Source: Pirellulales bacterium
GTDB lineage: Bacteria; Planctomycetota; Planctomycetia; Pirellulales; JAICIG01
DNA length: 18,973 nt
Assembly: GCA_025924495.1 (NCBI GenBank)
Contig: JAICIG010000111.1
Location: 1-18,973, forward strand
Direction: 5' to 3'
Shown one piece after another: positions 1-7,669 of the stretch. How positions within the stretch are numbered: position 1 is the first letter of the stretch; each line of letters starts with the position of its first letter. A model generated the notes under the pieces. The model was not told the DNA's origin, did not search any database, and saw nothing but the letters and a program-made list of their open reading frames with translations. The translations under genes were made by a program, and so were the position numbers.

Positions 1-1242
1 AATCACAAAGTCCGATGAAATCAGTCGGCCTTGCAGCGTGAATGTGGCGTTTTGATAGTCCGGGGCGATCACAAAGTCGCCGAAGGCGGCTAACACGCCT
101 TGAACGCTGGCTTGCATCACCTCGCCGCGAGGCGCGGCATTCACGCAGAAATCGCTCCCAGAGATCACTGCAGGCAAGTGGACCGGCTGCGTCGAGCCGG
201 CCAACGACGGCAAGGGATAAGACTGCAGAGAAATGCCTGAACCATCGATACTTAACACGCCATCGCAAACTAGCGACCCCGTGATGCTCACATTGTCTTG
301 CAGGCTAAGGGGGCCGTTCGAGTAGTACAGCCCTAACGGATTCGTCAGAACGTTTGGCGCCAGAGTCGTGTTCTTCAGTTGACCGCTGAGTTGCTGCGTT
401 TGATAGACCGCGCCGCCTCGATAGATTTGATAGCTCGTCATCGAGTTGGGATAGTTCAAGCTCGCGGTGGATGCATGTTTATTATCGATTGTCGAAACCC
501 CCAGCGTGCTTGTCAGCCAACTGCGGAATGGCGGATTGTTGCTCGGATACGGCAGCGTGATTGTTCCCGATAACGGCCGATATTCAGTTCCTGAACCGCT
601 CATGGCCGACAGGTCGGTGAGATAGCGGGTCACCGCCGCGGAAGGATAGGGATAGGTCGGACAGAGCGACAATGTTCCTTGCAGGAAAAGATTGCCTTGA
701 ATTCGGCAGGGCCAATCGACTGTGAAATTGCTGCTTGTCCGCTGGTAGACTGTGTATTGCAGTATGGACGACCAATCTGCCGGCTCGTTCGCCAATTGTC
801 GCGGCGCCAAACGCACGACAGCCTTTAAGGAGTGTGTCGCCGTCACGCCGGCGTGCGCTGCATCCACTGCGGCGCCCGTAATGGAAAGCGTGACGCGATA
901 GGGATAGTCGTTGTATTGTGCGCTGGCAGCCGTTAACGACGGGTCCCCCGTCGCGTAAGCAACGCTATAGCTGTCATAGCCATTGACACTGCCGTTGAAG
1001 ACGGTGTTGACGCCGGCCCAACTCGACTGATGCATGTTGCGCACCCCGGCAAAGAAGCCGCTCCAGGCGGCTTGCCTGGCGCGCTCGCCCAGGTTGCTGT
1101 TGGCCTGAATCTGTACTGCCATTCCCTGCGTGCGCAACACGGCGTATGAAAGCGTCATGGCGACAGCCATTAGCGCCAGGGCGACAATCAATGTCATTCC
1201 GCGCCGGCTCCGAATTTTTTTTCGACGTCGTACGAGGGTCAT
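1..1242 (-). CDS. PilX/GspK-like minor prepilin protein (partial)
   Basis: The reading frame is open from an ATG at 1242 to the left edge, giving 414 codons with no stop, so the C-terminus is missing. The N-terminus is rich in Arg/Lys (residues 1-14), followed by Gly15 and then a hydrophobic helix beginning MTLIVALALM. This is the layout of a type IV prepilin leader cut after Gly15. Position +5 of the mature protein is Val, not the usual Glu, as in PilX- and GspK-type minor subunits. The rest is polar, rich in Ser/Thr/Asn/Gly, with short alternating beta-like stretches. The start overlaps the stop of the upstream prepilin gene by 4 bases (ATGA), so the two are probably translationally coupled. 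It is likely a minor subunit of a type IV pilus or type II secretion pseudopilus, placed in the inner membrane and processed by a prepilin peptidase. Whether it is PilX- or GspK-like cannot be settled without the C-terminus. Confidence 0.75.
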   Translation of the reverse strand, partial: MTLVRRRKKIRSRRGMTLIVALALMAVAMTLSYAVLRTQGMAVQIQANSNLGERARQAAWSGFFAGVRNMHQSSWAGVNTVFNGSVNGYDSYSVAYATGDPSLTAASAQYNDYPYRVTLSITGAAVDAAHAGVTATHSLKAVVRLAPRQLANEPADWSSILQYTVYQRTSSNFTVDWPCRIQGNLFLQGTLSLCPTYPYPSAAVTRYLTDLSAMSGSGTEYRPLSGTITLPYPSNNPPFRSWLTSTLGVSTIDNKHASTASLNYPNSMTSYQIYRGGAVYQTQQLSGQLKNTTLAPNVLTNPLGLYYSNGPLSLQDNVSITGSLVCDGVLSIDGSGISLQSYPLPSLAGSTQPVHLPAVISGSDFCVNAAPRGEVMQASVQGVLAAFGDFVIAPDYQNATFTLQGRLISSDFVI

Positions 1243-2063
1243 GGATGAGCCAAAACGTAGGACAAGGCGGCGGAGCATAGAAACGGAACAGTCTGCTGAG
1301 CCTGAGGATCGGTCTGCCCGGTCAGGGAGGCAGGCAATAGTTGCAATTCCACTCGGATGGCGACTTGTCGCAGCCCTGTTTGCGCTCCGCCAAGACCTTG
1401 CGGCCATCCCAGACTGCTCCATAAGCCCGGCTGCACCTGGCAAGCGGTCCATTCGCTGTCCGTCGGGTGCATGTCGGCCGCAAATCGGACCGCGGCGCGC
1501 AAGGTGTTGGCGTCCAACTGCGCGGGCCGTACTAAGTCGGTCAACAAGACTTGATTGGCGCCGCCGCCGCTGGCGAAGCCTTTGATTTGCGCTCGCCATC
1601 CCGCCGTATTAAGCGATGCAGCGTTTAGCGGAATAGGCGAAGAGTTTCCGGGCACGGTAACTTCCAATAACCGGTTTGGATTCGCCGGATCGGGACAATA
1701 GATCACGACTTCGCTCAGGAGCGGCGGTCCGCCGGCGTGGGCCGGTGCGCCATTCGGATGCCACACGACGAGCGTATCGGGAAATTGCCAGGCGCCGACC
1801 ACGTCGTAGACGACCACCGCGCCGGGATACGCGCCGGCGGCATAGGCTTGCCTGACGGTTCGCGAGATTCTCTCCAGGGCCACGCGGGCGTGTTGCGTAG
1901 CGGTCGAGTAGTCCTGGCTGTAAGTCGTCCCTTGCTGCACCGACAAGGCCAGGCCGGTCAATGCGCCCGCCGTGATTCCCAAAATGGAAATCGCCAGCAG
2001 CATTTCGACTAAGGTCAAACCGCGGCACGCCTGCTGCGGCGATCGCTTAAGAACTGGGGACAT
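1239..2063 (-). CDS. PilW/GspJ-like minor prepilin
   Basis: This 274-residue protein has a clear class III (type IV pilin) signal: a basic 15-residue leader ending in Gly15, then LTLVEMLLAISILG with Glu at mature position +5, and a hydrophobic helix to about residue 38. The remainder is a soluble domain typical of larger minor pilins (PilW, GspJ). The ATG at 2063 is chosen because it gives a normal short leader. An ATG at 2114 in the same frame would make a 32-residue leader and a longer overlap with the upstream gene. With the 2063 start the gene still overlaps the upstream prepilin gene by 17 bases, and its stop overlaps the next start (ATGA). This packing points to one operon and stoichiometric assembly of a pilus or pseudopilus tip. 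No clear Shine-Dalgarno site precedes the start. The family-level call is firm; the exact ortholog (PilW or GspJ) is not. Confidence 0.8.
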   Translation of the reverse strand: MSPVLKRSPQQACRGLTLVEMLLAISILGITAGALTGLALSVQQGTTYSQDYSTATQHARVALERISRTVRQAYAAGAYPGAVVVYDVVGAWQFPDTLVVWHPNGAPAHAGGPPLLSEVVIYCPDPANPNRLLEVTVPGNSSPIPLNAASLNTAGWRAQIKGFASGGGANQVLLTDLVRPAQLDANTLRAAVRFAADMHPTDSEWTACQVQPGLWSSLGWPQGLGGAQTGLRQVAIRVELQLLPASLTGQTDPQAQQTVPFLCSAALSYVLAHP

Positions 2064-2640
2064 AGCCGAAGACTCGCGTGATTTCGGCGCGGATCTGCGG
2101 TCCGCGCACGGCATCGTCGACCAGGATGCGAACTCGCACCGCTCGGGAATTGCTCGTGGCTCCGGGCGGCAAAGCTTGAGCGCCGTTGGCGTCGTTGACG
2201 TAATACACGTCCACCGTTTGATGCCAGCGGCTGAAGTAGCTGGTTCTGGCCTGAAAAGCAGAATTGCGGACGCCGCCTAGCCCATTGTCCTGGCCGAGCG
2301 CAACGCCCCAGCGGTCTGTGGGGGGCTGGCAAGCGTAGCCGTTGTAATCGTCGATATCATCGAACAAGCTTCGCCCTGGTCCGGCCAGTTCGCCGGCATC
2401 AGGTTGCAGCACAGTTGCATAGGGATTGCCGCCGAGTTCCACGTAACGTTGCGAGGCAATTTCATCCATGAGTTCTTGGGCCATGCCGATCGCCAACGTT
2501 TGCTGCAAGTTCGCGTCGGTGGCATCAATTGAGCTCACCACTCCCAGCAAAACGGCCGCGCTTGCGACGGCCGTTATTGCCGTCGAGACCAAGGCCTCGA
2601 CCAGCGTAAAGGCGCGACGTTCGGCGGCGGCTCGTGGCAT
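2047..2640 (-). CDS. PilV/GspI-like minor prepilin
   Basis: This 197-residue protein starts with a 10-residue leader (MPRAAAERRA) followed by FTLVEALVSTAITAVA, the conserved N-methylated pilin helix with Glu at +5. The residue before the cleavage site is Ala where Gly is usual; prepilin peptidases can tolerate Ala, so processing is still likely. The frame is open upstream to a GTG at 2793, but that would add 51 residues of Pro/Ala/Arg-rich sequence before the pilin leader, so the ATG at 2640 is preferred. The middle of the protein (GMAQELMDEIASQRY) resembles the region after the helix in PilV/GspI-type subunits. It is the first of three overlapping prepilin genes and lies about 150 bases downstream of a good promoter at the end of nadC. 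Its role is inferred to be a minor pilin or pseudopilin in the inner membrane or periplasm. Confidence 0.78.
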   Translation of the reverse strand: MPRAAAERRAFTLVEALVSTAITAVASAAVLLGVVSSIDATDANLQQTLAIGMAQELMDEIASQRYVELGGNPYATVLQPDAGELAGPGRSLFDDIDDYNGYACQPPTDRWGVALGQDNGLGGVRNSAFQARTSYFSRWHQTVDVYYVNDANGAQALPPGATSNSRAVRVRILVDDAVRGPQIRAEITRVFGYVPSS

Positions 2641-2649
2641 GGCATGACG

Positions 2650-2681
2650 CTCGCGGGAATCAAGGAACGACTCGCGGGAAT
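2650..2681 (-). repeat. 11-bp direct repeat, 21-bp period, in prepilin leader
   Basis: The 11-mer CTCGCGGGAAT (plus strand) occurs at 2650-2660 and again at 2671-2681. The copies are exact and 21 bp apart from start to start, which is two helical turns. They sit just upstream of the first prepilin start (2640) and downstream of the predicted promoter. This could be a pair of sites for a DNA-binding regulator, or a repeated motif in the mRNA leader; it could also be chance. Confidence 0.4.
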
Positions 2682-2797
2682 GTGGCGTCCATCGCGCCGC
2701 AGGCGCAAGAGAATCGGCTGCGCGAGGTCCGCTCAAGCTATCTGCTATTGCTGCCCTGACGGCGCCCGCAGGCTTCCCGCAAGCCAGACTCACCGGA

Positions 2798-2825
2798 ACT
2801 ATAGGTCAGGCGGAAAGAGTGTCAA
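2798..2825 (-). promoter_or_regulatory. sigma70-type promoter of prepilin operon
   Basis: On the minus strand a perfect TTGACA (2825-2820) is followed, after a 16-bp spacer, by TATAGT (2803-2798), which matches TATAAT at five of six positions. The -35 box overlaps the last codons and the TGA stop of nadC. Transcription would start near 2791, leaving a leader of about 150 nt before the ATG at 2640. This is the best promoter match I found in the window. Confidence 0.6.
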
Positions 2826-3748
2826 ATCCAGTCCAATCCGACATCGAACCAGTGCGCCGAATGAGTCAAGGCGCCGACGCTGATTCGGTCCACTCCCGTG
2901 CCGGCGATGTCCGCCACGGTGGTCAGGTCGATGCCGCCAGAAGCTTCGAGCACGATCTGCGGATAATCCGCATTGCGCATGGCGACGGCTTGTCGCAATT
3001 GCGCAGGCGAAAAATTATCGAGCAGCACCACGTCCGGCGCTGCGGGCAAGACCTCGACAAACTGCTCCAGCGTGTCGACCTCGACTTCCACGATCATGCC
3101 GCCGCTGGCATCGTCCGCTTCGAGCGATCGCAAGAAATCGCGGACCTTGGTTATTGCTTCGGCGGGCGAATACCGGCCGCGCTGCGCAGTCGCTCCAAGC
3201 GCCAGATGGTTGTCCTTGATCAGGACCGCATCGAACAGGCCGAGGCGATGATTCCAGCCGCCGCCGGCGCGCACGGCCAGTTTCTCTAGTCGGCGCCAGC
3301 CCGGCATTGTCTTGCGGGTGTCATAAATCCGAGCTGGTGTCCCTGCAACCGCCTCGACATACGAGCGCGTCAGCGTTGCGATGCCCGAGAGATGGCCGAG
3401 CAGATTCAGCAGCGGGCGTTCGGCCGTCAGCAAGCTTCGCGCCGCCCCGCTTAGTTCCGCGACGACTTGCCCCGGCTGTACCGGCGCGCCATCGTCGAGG
3501 CACGGCTTGAATTCGATCTGCGGATCGTATTCCTCCAAGACGACGCGGGCTGCATGAATGCCGGCAATGACCCCAGATTTTCGTGCCGCGACGCGTGCGC
3601 GGCCCAGGGCGTTTTCCGGTACGAGCGCTACGGTCGTCCAGTCATAAAGGCGCCCCAAGTCTTCGCGCACCGCCAACCGAATGAGTTGCCGGCAATCATC
3701 CTCAACATCTTCGTCCCAGGTGATCTGCTGATATTCTTTAGTAGTCAT
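2822..3748 (-). CDS. nadC: Nicotinate-nucleotide pyrophosphorylase (carboxylating)
   Basis: NadC (quinolinate phosphoribosyltransferase) converts quinolinate and PRPP to nicotinate mononucleotide, CO2 and pyrophosphate in de novo NAD synthesis in the cytoplasm. The 308-residue product has the family's normal length and its hallmarks: DTRKTMPG at 143-150, HRLGLFDAVLIKDNH at 167-181 carrying substrate-binding His/Arg/Lys residues, EVEVDTLEQ near 221-229, LLDNFSP at 242-248, and EASGGI at 268-273 in the C-terminal barrel. The ATG at 3748 is preferred; the frame extends to a TTG at 3787, which would run into the divergent gene. The 5' ends of nadC and the ComEA-like gene are only about 20-30 bases apart, so their promoters must overlap or lie inside each other's coding regions. 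nadA and nadB are not in the window. The identification is firm. Confidence 0.97.
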   Translation of the reverse strand: MTTKEYQQITWDEDVEDDCRQLIRLAVREDLGRLYDWTTVALVPENALGRARVAARKSGVIAGIHAARVVLEEYDPQIEFKPCLDDGAPVQPGQVVAELSGAARSLLTAERPLLNLLGHLSGIATLTRSYVEAVAGTPARIYDTRKTMPGWRRLEKLAVRAGGGWNHRLGLFDAVLIKDNHLALGATAQRGRYSPAEAITKVRDFLRSLEADDASGGMIVEVEVDTLEQFVEVLPAAPDVVLLDNFSPAQLRQAVAMRNADYPQIVLEASGGIDLTTVADIAGTGVDRISVGALTHSAHWFDVGLDWI

Positions 3749-3780
3749 CGTAGTGCGGATTGTGGATAATGGGTTGCAGC

Positions 3781-4188
3781 ATGTCAACGCAACCCGAACC
3801 GCCGTCGAAACCGCCTGCCGTCTGGTTGTGGCGTCGCGCCGATCAGTTGGTTATCGCCAGTTTAGCGATTTCGGCTCTGGTAGCTTTGGCCGTCTACTGG
3901 TTCGTGCAAGGCGGCTGGCAAGGGCGCCTGATCGAGATCGATCGCGAGCCCAGGCGATCGGTCGAATTTCTTGTCGATGTCAATCATGCCGAATGGCCCG
4001 AGTTGGCACAGTTGCCGGAGATCGGCGAGAGCCTGGCGCGGCGGATCGTGGAAGTGCGTCAACAGCGCGGCCCATACCGCCAGCACGAGGATCTGCGGCG
4101 CGTTCGCGGCATTGGCCCAAAAACGCTGGAGCGGATCCGTCCTTACCTGCTTCCGCTGCCGCCCGCCGCGGATGTCGCCGAGCAGTAA
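3781..4188 (+). CDS. ComEA-like helix-hairpin-helix DNA-binding protein
   Basis: The product is 135 residues: a Pro-rich N-terminus, one membrane segment at about 22-42, a short linker, and a double helix-hairpin-helix domain at about 66-123 with the hairpins LPEIGESLA (78-86) and VRGIGPKTL (108-116). A membrane anchor followed by this domain is the layout of ComEA, which binds incoming double-stranded DNA on the outer face of the cytoplasmic membrane during natural transformation. The ATG at 3781 is used; an in-frame ATG at 3769 is equally possible. The gene ends 3 bases before the convergent stop of the cytochrome gene. No other competence gene (comEC, comF) is in the window, though prepilin genes lie nearby beyond nadC and pilus-type machines also serve DNA uptake. 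A link between them is only an inference. Confidence 0.82.
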   Translation: MSTQPEPPSKPPAVWLWRRADQLVIASLAISALVALAVYWFVQGGWQGRLIEIDREPRRSVEFLVDVNHAEWPELAQLPEIGESLARRIVEVRQQRGPYRQHEDLRRVRGIGPKTLERIRPYLLPLPPAADVAEQ

Positions 4189-4191
4189 AGC

Positions 4192-5193
4192 TCAGCCGCC
4201 GCTGCGGTAGCCCTCGTGGCAGGCGCTGCAAGCCTTGTTGATCAGCCCCGCGGCAGTCTGAGCACGCTGTAAATCATCGGCCTTGACGGCCTCGACGATC
4301 TCAAGGCCCTGAGCTTCCAGAACTTTGGCGAATCCAAGATACGATTCGTCATCGGCGTATTCGTAGCTGGCATCCTGGATCACATGCCCGATCACCGCAA
4401 TGACTTGGGCTTCTTTGACCAGAGCGTCATGATTCTTGGAGAACTCGCCCTTGTCGGAAGTCCAGGTCTTGAGGTTTGCGCTATAACCTTCCTTGCCCAT
4501 GCGAGTCATGAGCGGCGGACGATTGACGACCTCGGCCCATTTAAAATCGGTTTCATCTTTCGGAATATCGATTTTTCCGCCGCGAATCAACTCGGCCAGA
4601 TCATTGCTTCGACCCTGAGCGACGCGGAATGAGTTAGCGCCAGTGGTCTTGCAATTCGCGGCAGCCCGGCCAAAAAGAGATCTCAAATTGGCGGCATCCT
4701 TTTTCCACCTCACGTCGGTGTCGTAGTCTGCAATCACACTGAACAGCATGGCCAGTACCGTGAAATTCATGCGTGATTTTAAATTCTCGCCGCCATTAAA
4801 AACGCTCGGCGTTTTAGTCTGTTCGGCCAAGGGGGCTGCTTGCGCCTTGATGGCGTCTTCCAGCGTGCTTGGAGAAATCAATTTCGACCATGCGAAGCCG
4901 CCAGACGCCTGCCCCGGCTGTTCGCTAGCCCCCACGGCCGGCGATCCTGTCGATGCTGCGGCAGCGGCGGCAATCTGGCCGCCAGGTTCTCCCGGACCAA
5001 GTTTCTCACGCGCGTCGGCAAAGAAAACATCGAGCGTCTGCTTGTCGAATTTCGGCGGTTTCGCCGTCTTATGCATCGCCTTTCGCTTGACGGCACGGTC
5101 TTTGCCTGCCGCCGGAAGCAGGAAAGGTTCGCCGACTAACAACTGCAAACCCAGAGGAAAAAACAGGATTAACCAGCCGAATTTGCGAAACAT
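4192..5193 (-). CDS. Exported cytochrome c'-like monoheme protein
   Basis: This 333-residue protein begins with a basic start and a hydrophobic stretch (residues 5-20), read as a signal peptide or membrane anchor. Next come a Lys-rich segment (31-52), a low-complexity Ala/Gly/Ser/Pro linker (about 65-100) and a helical domain. The extreme C-terminus carries a single heme-attachment motif, CSACH at 322-326, only seven residues from the end. A heme site in the last helix is characteristic of class II cytochromes (cytochrome c'). The protein is much longer than a classic cytochrome c' (about 130 residues), because of the N-terminal extension. The ATG at 5193 is chosen because it starts the signal sequence; an ATG at 5274 would add 27 residues. 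It probably acts in periplasmic electron transfer or ligand binding, but the partner is unknown. It is transcribed on its own and converges on the ComEA-like gene. Confidence 0.75.
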   Translation of the reverse strand: MFRKFGWLILFFPLGLQLLVGEPFLLPAAGKDRAVKRKAMHKTAKPPKFDKQTLDVFFADAREKLGPGEPGGQIAAAAAASTGSPAVGASEQPGQASGGFAWSKLISPSTLEDAIKAQAAPLAEQTKTPSVFNGGENLKSRMNFTVLAMLFSVIADYDTDVRWKKDAANLRSLFGRAAANCKTTGANSFRVAQGRSNDLAELIRGGKIDIPKDETDFKWAEVVNRPPLMTRMGKEGYSANLKTWTSDKGEFSKNHDALVKEAQVIAVIGHVIQDASYEYADDESYLGFAKVLEAQGLEIVEAVKADDLQRAQTAAGLINKACSACHEGYRSGG

Positions 5194-5404
5194 CGATCTA
5201 GCGCCTGGGGTCAACTGCGCGCTCTTTTCCGCGCCAAGCCGAGGGAGCGACAGTAAAGACAACCTGAAACACATCTCTAAGATTGTTGTACCTTGCTGTC
5301 TCCTCGTGCGGCAAGGCTTTCTTCCGACCTAGGAAGCGAACTCGAGCCAGGCCTTCATCGCACGTCGAAGCGGCGAATCAGCCTGGACATGATGCAAGAT
5401 CAGT

Positions 5405-7663
5405 TCAGCCGGCAGCAATGTGCGCCGGGGCAGACTGATGCTCCAGAGCATCCTGTAACGCTTCTTCCGCCGTGCGGGCATACGGGCGGCTGCGGAACCA
5501 CGCCAGAATTGCAATCGACAGCGCCGCCCCGATTGCCACCGCCGGCCACGAGAACTCGTAGGCGCCGTCGACCTGCCTGGCCAGCCAAGTGGGCAATGGA
5601 TTACGGCCAAGTTCTTTCGGGCTTAGCGCCGCGCTGAGCACCGTGAGGGAATTGTGCACCAAATGAAACAGCACGCACGGGAAAAGGCTGCCGCTCTGCA
5701 CCGCCAGATAACCAAGGATCATGCCGACCGTCGCCGCGACGATCGATTGCTGTAAGACGCCGTGCAGAATGCCAAAGAAGAAACTGCTGATCACGATAGC
5801 CCACCACTTGTGGCCCATGTGCCTTAGGCCCGAAAGAATAAAGCCGCGGAAGGCTAATTCTTCGCAAATGGCCGGGGTTACCGCCATCAACAACAGCAAC
5901 TGGCCGATGCCTGGCGAGTGGGAAAACAATTTGTTTAGCTGCTCCGGGATTTCGCTTCGAATCGGATAGAGAAACTGAACGAGTTCTGCGAAGCGAGTCG
6001 CCACGGGGTGCAAGGTCACGCCAAGCAGGCCGGCGCCCAGTAATGATAAGAGCGAAGGGCAGCGCAGCAGGAGCGTTTGCCGGGGCGAGCGCGTCAGCAT
6101 CACCGTCATCAATAGCGTCGGCGTCAGGATGACGACCACCTGGCTAATCATCACGAGTACAATCAGATCATGAAAACCTCCCGACTCGGGCAAAGAGGCG
6201 TTCATGGCAAGGTTCATGAAGAATTGCACAAGCAAGATAATTACGCCGCAAAAAATGGCCATCGCAGCGCTCGGCGTATCGCTGCGGTCACGCATCAAAT
6301 GCTTGAGCCACAAAGCCATGTCAAGGCGCTCGCTCTCGCGGAACAACACGCTTTCCGAGTTGAATTGATCGATTGCCCAGCGGATCGCCCACAGGCAGCA
6401 GACCAAGGTTACGCCGGCCACCGGAGGTATGAACGGCAGAGCATGCAGGTAGTTCCCTTCGAGCATTGCTCTCAACAGCAACACGACTCCTGTGACTGGA
6501 ATCAGGCTATTCCCTAGCGTCAATTCGACCCCTGGCGCCATCGGCAAGATGACCAGCGGCATTGCGACGAGCATCAAGGGCATCAGGTAGTACTGCCCTT
6601 CCTTACTGCTACGGGCGAAGGCCGCCAGGGCGAGGCAGAGGGCGCTGAATAAGGCCGACATCGGCAGCAGCGCGATCAGCAGCCAGAGCGGCGTGAGCAA
6701 GGGCGGCGGGCCGATTTGTTTCGAAAGCATGCCAACGACGAACGAGCCCGTGACTCCCATGCTAATCAAGTTCAGCAACGCGGAGACTACGCTGAACAGC
6801 ATGACGGTAAGCAGCTTTCCCCAGACGATCTCGCTCCGTTCGGCCGGGCTGCTTAACAAAGTTTCCAGCGTACCTCGTTCCTTCTCGCCGGCGCAAAGAT
6901 CGATGGCCGGATAAAAGGCGCCGGTCAGCGCCCAGATGAGCAACAAGAACGGCAGCAGTTTCGACCAGACCGCGGCATCGCGGTGTCCTCCTTCGGCGGC
7001 GACGTCGTGTTCGGCGACTTTAAACGGCTTTGCCGTCGACTCGGGCAGATGGCTGGTCACAAGATTCTGCCGACCAATTTCTTCTCGCCACCGATCCAGA
7101 ATGATCGAGACGCGGCTGTGCGTGATCTGCGACTTTTCCTTGGCGGTGTTGAAATAGATTTCCGGGCTGGGCACGGCCAGGTCTTTCGGCAAAGGCGTTT
7201 TTTCGTCTCGGTGGGCCAGGCTCGCACGAAATGCTTCCAGGCGTTCTGAGAAGTCCGGCGGGAAATAGACGACGGCTTCGAATTCGCCTCGCTGCACGGC
7301 ATGCCTGGCTTGCTGCTCAACCGAGACGTTGGAGTGTGCACTCTTTGTCGGCGACTGGTCGGCGCCGAGGCCGTCCTCAGCGACCGTCACTTCCAGCAGC
7401 TTGCTCTTGCTCGGCTCGCTGAACAGCCGGGCGGCGAACTGTCCATCTTCCAGCAACTGCGGCGAAACCGGCAGTTGATCGGCGCCGATTACCTCGACGC
7501 GGGTGGCGTGCTCGCTCACGAACTGCAGCACCTGAAACATGCTCATTCCCAGTAAGGGATAAAGCAGCAGCGGCAGCACGGCGATCATGAACAGCGTGCG
7601 GCGGTCGCGCAATTGGTCGCGAACCTCGCGGTGCAGCACCAGCTTGACGTTGCTCCAACTCAT
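5405..7663 (-). CDS. ABC-2 permease fused to CPBP intramembrane protease
   Basis: The 752-residue product joins two membrane modules. Residues 1-435 form an ABC-2 exporter permease of the NatB type: a first membrane helix at about 25-48, a large extracytoplasmic region (about 50-230), then a block of helices containing CAGEKERGTLETLLSSP (257-273), a conserved cytoplasmic segment of this family. Residues about 465-680 form a CPBP (CAAX protease/bacteriocin-processing, Abi) domain with the catalytic-type motif EELAFRG at 601-607, FFFGILHG at 628-635 (His634) and HLVHNS at 667-672, so the expected Glu and His residues are present. The ATPase gene ends 6 bases upstream, so the two form one transporter operon. 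The substrate is unknown; NatAB relatives export sodium or peptides. This fusion is known in planctomycete-like genomes as a permease/CPBP hybrid, but the role of its protease half is, as far as I know, undefined. Confidence 0.9.
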   Translation of the reverse strand: MSWSNVKLVLHREVRDQLRDRRTLFMIAVLPLLLYPLLGMSMFQVLQFVSEHATRVEVIGADQLPVSPQLLEDGQFAARLFSEPSKSKLLEVTVAEDGLGADQSPTKSAHSNVSVEQQARHAVQRGEFEAVVYFPPDFSERLEAFRASLAHRDEKTPLPKDLAVPSPEIYFNTAKEKSQITHSRVSIILDRWREEIGRQNLVTSHLPESTAKPFKVAEHDVAAEGGHRDAAVWSKLLPFLLLIWALTGAFYPAIDLCAGEKERGTLETLLSSPAERSEIVWGKLLTVMLFSVVSALLNLISMGVTGSFVVGMLSKQIGPPPLLTPLWLLIALLPMSALFSALCLALAAFARSSKEGQYYLMPLMLVAMPLVILPMAPGVELTLGNSLIPVTGVVLLLRAMLEGNYLHALPFIPPVAGVTLVCCLWAIRWAIDQFNSESVLFRESERLDMALWLKHLMRDRSDTPSAAMAIFCGVIILLVQFFMNLAMNASLPESGGFHDLIVLVMISQVVVILTPTLLMTVMLTRSPRQTLLLRCPSLLSLLGAGLLGVTLHPVATRFAELVQFLYPIRSEIPEQLNKLFSHSPGIGQLLLLMAVTPAICEELAFRGFILSGLRHMGHKWWAIVISSFFFGILHGVLQQSIVAATVGMILGYLAVQSGSLFPCVLFHLVHNSLTVLSAALSPKELGRNPLPTWLARQVDGAYEFSWPAVAIGAALSIAILAWFRSRPYARTAEEALQDALEHQSAPAHIAAG

Positions 7664-7669
7664 GGCTCG

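Noticed and set aside
1130..1585. 151-codon open frame on the plus strand
   Set aside because: Antisense to two prepilin genes; Arg-rich shadow composition.
2641..2793. Extension of the first prepilin gene to GTG 2793
   Set aside because: It would give a 61-residue leader before the pilin motif, far longer than normal, while ATG 2640 gives a 10-residue leader.
5285..5314. Promoter-like TTGCCG-18-TACAAC ahead of the cytochrome gene (minus strand)
   Set aside because: Only four of six matches in each box with an 18-bp spacer; too weak to list.
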